From contig DASYRM010000054.1 of the NCBI GenBank assembly GCA_036004405.1, positions 1-40,539 of the forward strand: a stretch of DNA of 40,539 bases. The letters are read 5' to 3'. The position numbers and the translations under genes were made by a program. Position 1 is the first letter of the stretch, and every line of letters begins with the position of its first letter. This document shows positions 1 through 8,150 of the stretch, piece after piece. Source of the DNA: DASYRM01 sp036004405. GTDB taxonomy: Bacteria; Acidobacteriota; Vicinamibacteria; Vicinamibacterales; UBA2999. A model generated the notes under the pieces. That model was not told the origin of the DNA and did no database searches. It saw nothing but the letters and a program-made list of their open reading frames with translations.

Positions 1-1194
1 GCCAGGGCCGGACGCCGTCCAGCCGTCGCCGGGCCCGCGGCACTGCCCGGCGTCCTTCGCGAACGAGCCGCCGGAGCAGTTCTTCGTGTAGTCCACGTAG
101 AAGGCGAGCTTGTCGCGCTGCGACGCCTGCCAGGTGAGCCGCGCGGCGCCGATCTTCTTCGAGTTGGCGTTGCGGACCTTCACGCTCTCATCCCTGGCGT
201 AGGTCCACATGCTCGGCGTGCCGGCGTTCAGGTTGCCGTAGCGGCCCGGCGAGTCCTGATAGGTGCCGATCGTCCGGGCGTTGGCGAAGAACCAGATGCG
301 GTCGCGGAGAATCGGCCCGCTGAAGGCGAAGTTGGTATCCCAGTTGCGAATCAGCGCCGGGACATCGGCCAGGCCGGCGGCCGCCAGCTCGTCGTCGATG
401 TTGCTGCTCTGGGCCCACTTCCCGGCGATGCTGCCGAAATAGAAGCCGCTGAACGTGTTGCCGCCGGTCTTCGGAATCATGTTGAACGCCGGGCCGCCGC
501 GGTCCACTTCGGCGAGGCCGCCCGCGATCGTCACCTGCACTTCGGACGCGTTCGACATGTCGTACTGGTAGCCCGACACGCCGCCGCCGCCCACCGAGGC
601 GCCGACGTTCATCCCGTCGATCTGGATGTTGCCCTCGCTGCTCCGGCCGCCGCGCGAGGTGAAGAAGTTGTTCGAGGTCGCGGCACCCGAACTGAGCCCG
701 GTGCCGGTGATGCCCGGCACGCCCGCCAGGTAGTTGCCGTAGCCACGCGACGCCGGCAGCGACCGGATGAACTCGTTGCTCAGCACCTGCTCCCGGCTCG
801 TGCTGGTCTGCACGTCCACGACCGGCGACTCACCGGTGACTGTGATCGTCTCCTGCACGCCCCCGACCCGCATCTCGGCGTTCACCGTCGTCACGCCGCC
901 GCCGCTCAACTCGAGGGCCTTGCGCGCGATGGTCACGAATCCCGGCAGCGTGAACGTGACGTCGTAGGTGCCCGGGCGCAGATCGATGATCTGGTACAGC
1001 CCGTTGGCGTCAGTGACCACCGTGCGCGTGCGTTCGATCAGCGCCGGGCTCGAGGCCTCGACGGTGACTCCGGGGAGCACGGCGCCCGAGCTGTCGCGTA
1101 CCGTGCCCGCGACGGACTGCGCGCGGGCGACGGAGGGGAGCACGATGCAGAGGAAAAGAGCGATGAAGGTACCGAGAGCAGGGGTTCGGTGCAT
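1..1194 (-). CDS. TonB-dependent receptor with carboxypeptidase-regulatory N-terminal domain (Oar-like), 5' part only
   Basis: This is an outer-membrane receptor of the Oar type, cut by the left edge of the window. The reverse strand is open for 398 codons from ATG at 1194. A signal peptide (residues 1-26, ending ARAQ) is followed by a CarboxypepD_reg-like beta-sandwich (about 27-110, with SGAVLPGVTVEASSP and LRPGTYDVTFTLPGF). A TonB plug domain then starts near residue 115 (ETITVTGESPVVDV, QIDGMNVG, NMIPKTGGNTFSGFYFGS). This order is typical of the large receptors that are abundant in Acidobacteriota, which usually exceed 1000 residues, so most of the barrel lies outside. The family imports large or complex ligands using TonB energy; the substrate cannot be told. 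The gene stands 56 bases downstream of the sirtuin on the same strand. Confidence 0.9.
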   Translation of the reverse strand, partial: MHRTPALGTFIALFLCIVLPSVARAQSVAGTVRDSSGAVLPGVTVEASSPALIERTRTVVTDANGLYQIIDLRPGTYDVTFTLPGFVTIARKALELSGGGVTTVNAEMRVGGVQETITVTGESPVVDVQTSTSREQVLSNEFIRSLPASRGYGNYLAGVPGITGTGLSSGAATSNNFFTSRGGRSSEGNIQIDGMNVGASVGGGGVSGYQYDMSNASEVQVTIAGGLAEVDRGGPAFNMIPKTGGNTFSGFYFGSIAGKWAQSSNIDDELAAAGLADVPALIRNWDTNFAFSGPILRDRIWFFANARTIGTYQDSPGRYGNLNAGTPSMWTYARDESVKVRNANSKKIGAARLTWQASQRDKLAFYVDYTKNCSGGSFAKDAGQCRGPGDGWTASGPG

Positions 1195-1250
1195 GGTGGG
1201 TTCCTTTGTGGCGGGCATTGAAACGGCCCGGCCCCGGAAAGTAAACCACC

Positions 1251-2105
1251 CTAAACGGGTAAGGCGCTCGACTTGATGGAAATTTGCCGGCTCAGCAGGA
1301 ATCGCAGCGCGTCCCCGCAGCGTTCAGTGATCTTGAGCCCGAGCAGATCGTCGGCGCGGGTCCGGCCGATGTTCACGGCGGCGATCGGCTTGCCGCGCGC
1401 GGCCATCGCCTGCGCAAACCGGTAGCCCGAATACACCATCAGCGACGAGCCCACGATCAGCATCGCGTCCGATTGATGCAGCGCCGACATCGCCGCATCG
1501 ACGCGCGGCTTCGGAACGCCCTCGCCGAAGAACACGACATCCGGCTTCAGCATCCCGCCGCACGACCCGCACGCGGGCACGTCGAACGAATCGAACGACA
1601 GGGCGTCGAGGTCGGCGTCCCCGTCGGGCGCGGCGAGCGCATCGAGGTGGGCGAAGGCCGGATTGCGCCGCAGGAGCTCGTGCTGCACCGTCTCGCGCGG
1701 AAGCCGATCGCCGCAGGTCAGGCAGCGCACGACGTCGATGCGCCCGTGCAGGTCGATCACCTCGTGGCTGCCCGCCGCCTGGTGCAGGCCGTCGACGTTC
1801 TGCGTCACGAGGAGCTCGATTCGTCCGTCCTGTTCGAGGACGGCAAGAGCGCGGTGCGTGTCGTTGGGTCGCGCGGCGTGCATGCGCCGCCAGCCGACGA
1901 GGCTGCGCGCCCAGTAGCGCTTGCGCGCGGACGCGTCGGTGATGAAGCGCTGCAGCATCACCGGCTGTGCGCGCTTCCAGTCGCCGTTCGTGTCCCGGTA
2001 GTCGGGGATGCCTGATGCGGTGCTGCAACCGGCGCCGGTCAGGACGAACAGGCGCCGGTGGCCGTCGAGAAACGTGCGGAGCGGTTCAGGCGTGTCGCAC
2101 CCCAA
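1251..2105 (-). CDS. Sir2-family NAD-dependent protein deacylase (sirtuin)
   Basis: This 284-residue protein is a sirtuin, which removes acyl groups from lysines using NAD. Visible signatures are the NAD-binding GAGCSTASGIPDYRD (near residue 25), TQNVDGLHQAAGS, the catalytic His in DLHGRID, a zinc ribbon made of CLTCG and CGSCG, DVVFFGEGVP, GSSLMVYSG and a C-terminal NIGRTRADD. The YRD after GIPD and the overall spacing look like class II (SIRT4-like) enzymes rather than the CobB class, but that is an inference. The start is TTG at 2105: no ATG lies upstream before an in-frame stop, and the domain begins about 15 residues later. The kinase gene is divergent and the two share the region 2106-2263. 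Confidence 0.88.
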   Translation of the reverse strand: MGCDTPEPLRTFLDGHRRLFVLTGAGCSTASGIPDYRDTNGDWKRAQPVMLQRFITDASARKRYWARSLVGWRRMHAARPNDTHRALAVLEQDGRIELLVTQNVDGLHQAAGSHEVIDLHGRIDVVRCLTCGDRLPRETVQHELLRRNPAFAHLDALAAPDGDADLDALSFDSFDVPACGSCGGMLKPDVVFFGEGVPKPRVDAAMSALHQSDAMLIVGSSLMVYSGYRFAQAMAARGKPIAAVNIGRTRADDLLGLKITERCGDALRFLLSRQISIKSSALPV

Positions 2106-2206
2106 GGGCTGGTTGCCGCGACCGCCGTGTCAGCCGCGGCATGCTCGCAGTGTATCGCGCCCAACGCGGCGGCCGAGGATCCGCCTAGCTGGCGAGTGCG
2201 GTGGCT

Positions 2207-2228
2207 CAGGTATACGATCGTACACCTG
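2207..2228. promoter_or_regulatory. 22-bp near-perfect palindrome, candidate operator upstream of the hybrid kinase
   Basis: The segment reads CAGGT, then a base, then TACGATCGTA, then a base, then ACCTG, so 20 of 22 positions are symmetric. The centre TACGATCGTA is a perfect 10-bp palindrome. It sits in the gap between the sirtuin and the kinase if the kinase starts at 2264. The size and symmetry fit a dimeric repressor site such as a TetR-type operator. No regulator gene is adjacent. Confidence 0.5.
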
Positions 2229-2263
2229 CGACGCATCGTCCCAGGCTTTTCCGGGGTAAGACT

Positions 2264-4966
2264 GTGTCCGCACGCCGAACGACAAATCGCTCCCGTGGCC
2301 CTCGACATCGTTTCGAGGAGCTGGTGGCGGGAATCGACGGCGTCGTGTGGGAAGCCGACGCCCGCACCTTCCAGTTCACGTTCGTCAGCCCGCAGGCCGA
2401 GCGGCTCTTCGGATACCGTTGCGAGGAATGGCTCGAGCCCGACTTCTGGGCCGCGCATCTCCATCCAGACGATCGCGCCGCCGCCGTGGAGCTCTGCATC
2501 GAGGCCACGCGCGCCAAGCGGAACCACACCTTCGAATACCGGATGGTCACCGCCGACGGCCGCACGGTCTGGGTGCGCGACGTCGTGACGGTGCTGGTCG
2601 AAGACGGCGAGCCGACGACGCTGCGCGGCGTCATGGTGGATGTCACCGAACGCCGGCAGGCCGAAATCACGCTGCGCGAGACGCTCGACCGCCTGCGGTT
2701 TGCGACGCACGCCGCCAACGTCGGCCTGTGGGATTGGGACCTGCGCGACAACCGCGTTGTGTTCTCGCGCGAATGGAAGTCCCAGCTCGGATACGAGGAA
2801 GCCGAGATCGCCGGCGAGTACTCCGAGTGGGAGACCCGGCTGCATCCCGACGACCTCGGGCCCAGCCTGGCGGTGCTTCGAGCCTACCTGGCCGGCGAGA
2901 CCTCCGAGTACTCGGTGGAGTTCCGCATGCGCCACAAGGATGGGTCGTGGCGTTGGATCCACGCCAGGGGTGACGTGTTGCGGGACGACACCGGCAAGCC
3001 GACTCACATGCTCGGCTGTCACATCGACGTCACCGAACGCAAGCAGACCGAGCACGAGCTGCGAGAAAACCAGCGTCGGCTTCTCGAGGCCGAGCGCGTC
3101 GCGCGCCTGGGCTACTGGGAACGCGATTACGAACGGGGCCACATCAGGTGGTCGGATGAGGCGTATCGCATCTGGGGGCTCGAGCCTGGCAGCCCGCTCG
3201 ACGGCGACGATCTCATGCAGCGAGTGCACGCCGACGATCGCGCGAGGGTGTTGGCCAGCATTGCCTCGAGCCTCGAATACGGCACCCCGCACAACATCGA
3301 GTACCGGGCCGTGCGCTCCGACGGCGACGTCCGCATGCTGCACAGCCAGGGCGACCTGCTGCGCGACGCCGCCGGCCGCCCGCAGCGATTCTTCGGCACC
3401 GTCCAGGACGTCACAGACCGCCGGCGTGCGGAGCAGGCGATGGTGGAGAGCCACAACCTGCTGAACGCCGTGCTCGAGGGCACCGACGACGCGGTGTTCG
3501 TCAAGGACTACGAGGGGTGTTACCTGATGGTCAACTCCGCGGCGGCGCGCAACCTGGGCCGGCCGGCGCTCGAGGTCATCGGCCTCAGCGACGAGGCGCT
3601 GTGGGCCCGCGCCGAGGTCGCGGCGGTCATTGCCGAGCAAGACCGCGACGTGATGCACACGGGCAAGTCGCGGACCTTCGAGATGGACCTGGTCTCGCGG
3701 GACGGCACGGCGCGGACGTTGCTCACGCGCAAGAGCGCCTTTCGCGACGCGAGCGGCCGCGTGGTCGGCCTGATTGGCATCTCCCGTGACATCAGCGAGC
3801 AGAAGCACCTCGAAGAGCAGTTCCGGCAGGCGCAGAAGATGGAAGCCGTGGGGCGTCTGGCCGGTGGCGTGGCGCACGACTTCAACAACCTGTTGACGGT
3901 CATTCACGGCTTCGCACAGCTCGTCTTCGATCGGCTGCCGTCGGGCGACGAGAGCCGCGAGTCGTTGACCGAGGTGATCGGGGCCGCCGAGCGGGCGACG
4001 AACCTGACGCGGCAGCTCCTGGTCTTCAGCCGCAAGCAGACGCTGCGGCCGCGAACCGTGGACGTGAACGTGCTGGTGGGCGACCTGCTCCGGCTGCTGC
4101 GCCGTCTGATCGGCGAGGACATCGAGTTCAGCCTGACGCTGCACACCGCGGCGGCGTTCACCGAGGTGGATCCGGGCCAGTTCGAACAGGCGATCATCAA
4201 CCTGGCGGTGAACGCACGAGACGCCATGCCCAACGGCGGGCGGCTCGCGATCGAGACCGGCGAAGCCGACGTCGTCGAACGTCTGTCGAATCCCGACGTC
4301 CGCGCCGGCCGCTACGTGCGCATCACGGTCCGCGACTCAGGCGTCGGGATGGATGACGCGACGCAGGCACGCATTTTCGAGCCGTTCTTCACCACGAAGG
4401 GACCGGGGCACGGAACTGGTCTCGGCCTGGCCATGGTCTACGGCTTCGTACGCCAGTCGGGCGGTTTCATCGACGTGAGCAGCACGCGTGGCGCGGGCAC
4501 GACGTTCGATGTCTACCTTCCCGTCGCGTCGCCGGCGAGCTTCTCGTCCCACGTCGGCGAGCGCGAGCCGGCGTGGATGCCCACGGGCACCGAAACGATC
4601 CTGCTGGTGGAGGACGAGACTGCAGTCCGATCCTTCGCCCGCGCCGTCCTGGAGTCGAGCGGTTATACGGTCCTCGTCGCGCCCGATGGCGAAGAGGGCC
4701 TGGCGCGCGCGGCTGCCCACACAGGCCGGCTCGACCTGGTGCTCACCGACCTCGTCATGCCGAAGGTCGGTGGGCGGCAGCTCGCCGAGACGCTGCGGCG
4801 GAGCCGTCCCGACTTGAAGCTGCTGTTCATGTCGGGCTACTCGGATCAGCCGGTGCCGTCTGGCAACGGCGGGACGAACGGCGGCTTCCTGCAGAAGCCG
4901 TTCGTCGCGTTGGATCTGGTGAGGAAAGTGCGGCGGGTGCTGGACGCACCCGCCGTGAAACTTTAG
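2264..4966 (+). CDS. PAS-domain hybrid sensor histidine kinase with C-terminal receiver
   Basis: This is a soluble hybrid histidine kinase of about 900 residues. Four PAS/PAC units follow each other (about residues 15-135, 136-270, 271-400 and 401-520, the PAC ends marked by DVTERRQAE, DVTERKQTE, DVTDRRRAE, DISEQKHLE). The HisKA H-box GGVAHDFNNLL has the phospho-acceptor His at about 538. The HATPase domain shows NLAVNARDAMPNGG, DSGVGMDD and GTGLGLAMVYGF. The receiver domain has LVEDE, the phospho-acceptor Asp at about 829 in LTDLVMP, and the Lys in LQKPF. I see no membrane segment, so it probably senses a cytoplasmic signal or redox state. The start is uncertain: GTG at 2201 is also in frame, but it would place the 2207-2228 palindrome inside the gene, so I prefer GTG at 2264, seven bases after GGGG. 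No partner response regulator is adjacent. Confidence 0.9.
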   Translation: MSARRTTNRSRGPRHRFEELVAGIDGVVWEADARTFQFTFVSPQAERLFGYRCEEWLEPDFWAAHLHPDDRAAAVELCIEATRAKRNHTFEYRMVTADGRTVWVRDVVTVLVEDGEPTTLRGVMVDVTERRQAEITLRETLDRLRFATHAANVGLWDWDLRDNRVVFSREWKSQLGYEEAEIAGEYSEWETRLHPDDLGPSLAVLRAYLAGETSEYSVEFRMRHKDGSWRWIHARGDVLRDDTGKPTHMLGCHIDVTERKQTEHELRENQRRLLEAERVARLGYWERDYERGHIRWSDEAYRIWGLEPGSPLDGDDLMQRVHADDRARVLASIASSLEYGTPHNIEYRAVRSDGDVRMLHSQGDLLRDAAGRPQRFFGTVQDVTDRRRAEQAMVESHNLLNAVLEGTDDAVFVKDYEGCYLMVNSAAARNLGRPALEVIGLSDEALWARAEVAAVIAEQDRDVMHTGKSRTFEMDLVSRDGTARTLLTRKSAFRDASGRVVGLIGISRDISEQKHLEEQFRQAQKMEAVGRLAGGVAHDFNNLLTVIHGFAQLVFDRLPSGDESRESLTEVIGAAERATNLTRQLLVFSRKQTLRPRTVDVNVLVGDLLRLLRRLIGEDIEFSLTLHTAAAFTEVDPGQFEQAIINLAVNARDAMPNGGRLAIETGEADVVERLSNPDVRAGRYVRITVRDSGVGMDDATQARIFEPFFTTKGPGHGTGLGLAMVYGFVRQSGGFIDVSSTRGAGTTFDVYLPVASPASFSSHVGEREPAWMPTGTETILLVEDETAVRSFARAVLESSGYTVLVAPDGEEGLARAAAHTGRLDLVLTDLVMPKVGGRQLAETLRRSRPDLKLLFMSGYSDQPVPSGNGGTNGGFLQKPFVALDLVRKVRRVLDAPAVKL

Positions 4967-5002
4967 GCGCCATGGGCCGCCGGGCGGCCGCCCCCACGAC
5001 AG

Positions 5003-6178
5003 CTAGTTGGCGCGACCGCCGCCAGCCGGGGCGCCGCCGCGACCACCACGGCCCGCCGGTTCCACGTACTCGGGGATCTTTTCGCCGCGCTTGACCGCTT
5101 CGGCACGGCGTTTTTCTTCGGCGCGCGAGCCCGAGAGCAGGTTGTGCATGGCGTAGTTGCCTTCGTGGCAGCCGTACTCGAAGTAGCCGTAGCTCTCCTC
5201 GCGCGGAATCGGCAGCCGCACAGTGAACGGCGCGACGTAGGTCTTCGGGTCGTTGACGGTCACGCGGTAGTCGAGCGTGTTGGCGTCCGCCAGGGTGAAG
5301 CGCTCGATCAGCACGCCCTCGTCCGACAGCGGCTGCCCGTTGACGGCCGACTCGGGCTTGATGTTGCGCGTCTCGACCACCAGCACGTCGCCTTCCCAGT
5401 GGCCCACCGAGTTGCCCATCCAGTTCTTGATCGCGGCGCCGGCGTTCTTGCGCCCGTCGGTGGGGATGACGCGCGTCTCGTGAATCATTTCGTTCTGGAA
5501 CGCCAGCCACCCCGGGCCCTGCACGATGCGGCTGCCCGAGTTGTAGATCTTCGGCGTGATCGAGTTGAGGACGCCGGTGCTGATGCAGCGGTCGTAGTTG
5601 CTGCGGTCCGTCGTCCAGTCGGCCTCGATGCCGTTCAACTGGCGGCGGCGTGCCGCCTGTGCCTGCTGGCGCTGCTGCGCCGCGGCCTGGGCGGCCGGCG
5701 TCAGCGCGGGCATCCGGCCGTCCGGCGGGTCGATGACGTAGGAGGACACGCGGCTGACGCTGCGCGCGCGCTCCAGCCAGTGCGGCGGCGGCGACACGGC
5801 GCCACCCACGGTGCCGAACCGCGCCTCGAACTCTTCGGCGCGATCGAGCGAGAACTCGTCGCTGTTGTCGTTGGCCACGTTCTGGTCGCGCTGCGCGACG
5901 CGCTGCTTGAACTCGTCGTCGCTCAGGCGGTAGCGGGCGCCCACCGACTGGGCGCGCGCCATCGGGATGCCCTGAAGGTCGTTGGCGTTGAACGTGCCCT
6001 GGAGATCGGGCTCGCCCCACGGCGTCTTTGGCACCTTGTAGCTGCCGAGCGCCGGCACGCCGCCCTCGGGCGTCATCACGCCGGGCGAATCGACCTTGCC
6101 CTGTCCGGACACGCCGCTGGTGGTCAGGAATATGGCGCAGCCGAGCGCCGTCAGCGCTCCAACGGTCAAACGTCTCAT
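5003..6178 (-). CDS. secreted protein of unknown function (GHWEGD family)
   Basis: This 391-residue protein has a signal peptide (residues 1-26, ending SGVSGQ) and no domain that I can name. Recognisable family stretches are TPWGEPDLQGTF, RIVQGPGWLAFQNEMIHE, the segment WMGNSVGHWEGDVLVVET, and CHEGNYAMHNLLSG near the end. Secreted proteins with the GHWEGD-LVVET block are very common in Acidobacteriota and have no assigned reaction. A Q/A-rich linker (about residues 165-185) and a Gly/Arg-rich tail are low complexity. The block resembles the middle parts of the two paralogues at 20968-22579, so all three probably share a beta-rich fold. The gene converges on the hybrid kinase with a 36-base gap that holds a GC-rich palindrome. 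Confidence 0.75.
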   Translation of the reverse strand: MRRLTVGALTALGCAIFLTTSGVSGQGKVDSPGVMTPEGGVPALGSYKVPKTPWGEPDLQGTFNANDLQGIPMARAQSVGARYRLSDDEFKQRVAQRDQNVANDNSDEFSLDRAEEFEARFGTVGGAVSPPPHWLERARSVSRVSSYVIDPPDGRMPALTPAAQAAAQQRQQAQAARRRQLNGIEADWTTDRSNYDRCISTGVLNSITPKIYNSGSRIVQGPGWLAFQNEMIHETRVIPTDGRKNAGAAIKNWMGNSVGHWEGDVLVVETRNIKPESAVNGQPLSDEGVLIERFTLADANTLDYRVTVNDPKTYVAPFTVRLPIPREESYGYFEYGCHEGNYAMHNLLSGSRAEEKRRAEAVKRGEKIPEYVEPAGRGGRGGAPAGGGRAN

Positions 6179-6235
6179 GTGTGCTCCCAGCGCGTCCCGC
6201 TCGTCGCGGGCCGCCTATGTATCTTGCGCATAAGT

Positions 6236-6279
6236 TTAGCGAGGCTCCGCCTCCTGCCACAAGGGCTCCGCCTCGCTAA
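6236..6279. repeat. inverted repeat upstream of the secreted protein gene
   Basis: TTAGCGAGGC at 6236-6245 is repeated in reverse complement at 6270-6279. A smaller hairpin GAGGC-TCC-GCCTC is nested at 6241-6253. It lies between the 3' end of the LysR gene and the start of the gene ending at 5003, and could terminate transcription of the former. It differs in sequence from the GTAG-headed palindromes found elsewhere in the window. Confidence 0.5.
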
Positions 6280-6293
6280 GGCAGTGTTGGATT

Positions 6294-6312
6294 GCCCGCC
6301 CTCCGGGCGGGC
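6294..6312 (-). terminator. GC-rich hairpin just after the LysR gene
   Basis: GCCCGCCC-TCC-GGGCGGGC forms an 8-bp stem with a 3-base loop, two bases beyond the TAA stop of the LysR gene. No T-run follows, so a rho-independent call is tentative. It may act together with the inverted repeat at 6236-6279. Confidence 0.4.
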
Positions 6313-6314
6313 GG

Positions 6315-7205
6315 TTAGCGCTGGGGGCTCCCGACCAGCAGGCGCACGAACGCCTGAGCCGCGGCGCTCAACACGCGGCCCCGGCGGTGGATGATGCCCA
6401 CGTCGCGCGTGAACGGGCCCTCGGCGAAGTCGGCCGTGGCCAGCATTCCGCTCCTCGTCTCGTTCACCACGGTGGTGGCCGGGAGGATCGACAGACCCAC
6501 TCCCACTTCCACCGAGCGCTTGATGGTCTCGATGTTGTCGAACTCCATCACGGTGTCCACGGCCACGCGATGGGTTCTGAGCACGCGGTCGATGGTCGTG
6601 CGGGTAGGGATGTCCCGCTCGAAGGCGATGAACGGCTCGCCGGCGAGCTCGGCGAGGCGCACGCGGCGGCGGCGCGCCAACCGGTGAGCCGGCGCGCAGG
6701 CGAGCACCAGCTTCTCCTCGTGCCACGGGACCACCGTCAAGTTCGAGCGGCGCAGCGGAAAGGCGACGATGCCGAAGTCCACCGTGCCCGCCACGCAGGC
6801 GTCGCACACCTTGTTGGTTCGACTGTATTCGACGTGGACTTTCACGCGTGGGTGCGCCTTCATGAACCGCGTCACGAAGGGCGGCAGCTTGTGCAGGCCG
6901 ATACTGTAGACCGTCGCCAGCCGTACCGTGCCGGCCACGCCGCCGGCGGGCTCGCGCAGCCGCGCCTCGAGCTGTCGAAAACGATCGAGGAGCTCGCGGC
7001 ACTCCGCGTAGAGCAGGCGGCCGGCGCCGGTGGGGGAGATCTGCCGTCCGGCGCCGCGCTCGATGAGCGGCTGGCCGTAGCGCGACTCGAGCGACTTGAT
7101 CTGCTGGCTCACCGCCGATTGCGAGATGAACCCGAGGTGCGCGGCCTTGGTGAAACTGCCGGTCTCGACGAGATGACAGAACGTCTGCAGTGTTTCGATG
7201 TGCAC
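6315..7205 (-). CDS. LysR-family transcriptional regulator
   Basis: This 296-residue LysR regulator has an N-terminal winged helix-turn-helix (IETLQTFCHLVETGSFTKAA, then ISQSAVSQQIKSLE). A LysR substrate-binding domain starts near residue 90 (VRLATVYSIGLHKLPPFV, VDFGIVAFPLRR, FIAFERDIP). I chose GTG at 7205 because the helix-turn-helix begins right after it. The longer frame to ATG at 7265 would translate a palindromic repeat. The family usually autoregulates and controls a divergent gene on binding a small effector. Here the divergent gene is the SdhC-like membrane protein, and the shared region carries ATTAG-type palindromes (7264-7309). Confidence 0.88.
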   Translation of the reverse strand: MHIETLQTFCHLVETGSFTKAAHLGFISQSAVSQQIKSLESRYGQPLIERGAGRQISPTGAGRLLYAECRELLDRFRQLEARLREPAGGVAGTVRLATVYSIGLHKLPPFVTRFMKAHPRVKVHVEYSRTNKVCDACVAGTVDFGIVAFPLRRSNLTVVPWHEEKLVLACAPAHRLARRRRVRLAELAGEPFIAFERDIPTRTTIDRVLRTHRVAVDTVMEFDNIETIKRSVEVGVGLSILPATTVVNETRSGMLATADFAEGPFTRDVGIIHRRGRVLSAAAQAFVRLLVGSPQR

Positions 7206-7209
7206 AGTC

Positions 7210-7260
7210 GTAGGGGTCGCTCGTAGGGGCCGCTTGTAGGGGCCGCCTTCAGGCGGCCCG
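7210..7260 (+). repeat. REP-like palindrome with two extra tandem heads
   Basis: The complete unit at 7236-7260 starts GTAGGGGCCGCC, has a TTCA loop, and closes with GGCGGCCCG. Two truncated heads precede it at 7210 and 7223 with an exact 13-base period (GTAGGGGTCGCTC, GTAGGGGCCGCTT). This copy lies just upstream of the preferred LysR start. It is the only copy in the window at a gene 5' end. Confidence 0.75.
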
Positions 7261-7263
7261 TCC

Positions 7264-7309
7264 ATTAGACACTCTAATCCACTCGATTAGGCGATTGCGA
7301 TTGCCTAAT
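7264..7309. promoter_or_regulatory. tiled LysR operator candidates between lysR and the SdhC-like gene
   Basis: Three perfect inverted repeats overlap here: ATTAGA-N3-TCTAAT (7264-7278), CTAATC-N5-GATTAG (7274-7290) and ATTAGGC-N10-GCCTAAT (7286-7309). The first contains the classical T-N11-A LysR box (T at 7265, A at 7277). Four ATTAG/CTAAT half-sites alternate in orientation. This fits a recognition site plus an activation site for the divergent LysR protein. Confidence 0.65.
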
Positions 7310-7328
7310 AGCGTACGGGCCGCGTACG

Positions 7329-8150
7329 GTGTGGGCGGTGACGACGATTGAAGATCTGCGCCGGGGGCGTCTGGCGGCGACGCGTCGCGTGGACGCCTGG
7401 TGGGTGGAGCCGGCGGCCACCGCGCTGGGGCTCGTGACCTTCTTCGGCTATCTCACGCTGCGGGCGTTCAACGCGACGCACGTCTGGTTTCCGCCCTATA
7501 TCAGCCCGACGGTGGCGCCGCCGTTGTTCACCCCGGCCAGCGGCTACCCGGGTGCGGTGCCGGTTGACCACGCATGGCTCGGGGCGTTCCCTGGGTGGTG
7601 GCCGGGGTTGCTGCCGCAGTCGCCGGCCTTCTTCGTGCCGGCGCTCGCCATCGCCTTCCGGTTCACCTGCTACTACTACCGAGGCGCGTACTACAAAGCG
7701 CTGTTCCTCAGGCCACCGTCATGCGCGGTCGGCGGCGTGCCGTTGAAGTATCGCGGCGAGAAGGCGCTGTGGCTGTTTCAGAACCTGCACCGCTACACGC
7801 TGTACTGCGCGCTCGTGCTGATCGTGGTGCTGTGGTGGGACGGCCTGTCCGCGTTCTTTCTCAACGGACGGCCCGGCGTCGGCGTGGGCAGCGTGATCAT
7901 GCTGATCAACGCGGCGCTCCTGAGCGCCTACGCGTTCGGCTGCCATTCGTGGCGCCACCTGATCGGGGGGCGCTACGACTGCTTGTCCTGCGGCGGGGCC
8001 CGCTATGAGTTATGGAAGGGCTCCTCGTGGCTCAACGAGCGGCACATGCTGTTTGCCTGGTGCAGTCTCGTGTGGGTGGCCTTTACCGACCTCTACGTCT
8101 ATCTGCTCTCGACCGGCGTGGTGAAGGACTGGAATACATGGGCCGCCTGA
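7329..8150 (+). CDS. SdhC-like membrane anchor protein (actinobacterial Sdh1 membrane-subunit type)
   Basis: This 273-residue integral membrane protein has about five hydrophobic segments (near residues 27-47, 100-120, 152-172, 184-204, 240-262). Conserved-looking polar sites are FRFTCYYYRGAYYKALF, NLHRYTLYCALVL and GCHSWRHLIGGRYDCLSC, rich in His and Cys that could bind heme. From memory it resembles the membrane-anchor subunit of the second succinate dehydrogenase of mycobacteria (Rv0249c type) in length and these motifs. I did not test this by alignment. No sdhA or sdhB gene is adjacent, which is odd for a complex II anchor. The start is GTG at 7329, or GTG at 7338. The last codons (WAA and the TGA) are made from a fragment of the REP-like repeat. 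The LysR gene is divergent and probably controls it. Confidence 0.7.
   Translation: MWAVTTIEDLRRGRLAATRRVDAWWVEPAATALGLVTFFGYLTLRAFNATHVWFPPYISPTVAPPLFTPASGYPGAVPVDHAWLGAFPGWWPGLLPQSPAFFVPALAIAFRFTCYYYRGAYYKALFLRPPSCAVGGVPLKYRGEKALWLFQNLHRYTLYCALVLIVVLWWDGLSAFFLNGRPGVGVGSVIMLINAALLSAYAFGCHSWRHLIGGRYDCLSCGGARYELWKGSSWLNERHMLFAWCSLVWVAFTDLYVYLLSTGVVKDWNTWAA

Noticed and set aside
2039..4144. 701-codon reverse-strand open frame opposite the hybrid kinase
   Set aside because: It is the antisense of a clear PAS/HisKA/HATPase/receiver protein. The product is rich in Arg, Val, Leu and His without any domain, as expected for a GC-rich shadow frame.
4974..4997. Degenerate REP-like palindrome at the kinase/secreted-protein junction
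   Set aside because: GGGCCGCC and a CCCCCAC end are there, but the arms do not pair in the family register (the palindrome is GGGCGGCCGCCC), so I do not count it as a copy.
7206..7265. ATG at 7265 as the LysR start
   Set aside because: The extra 20 residues are a translation of the REP-like repeat. The helix-turn-helix begins right after GTG 7205.
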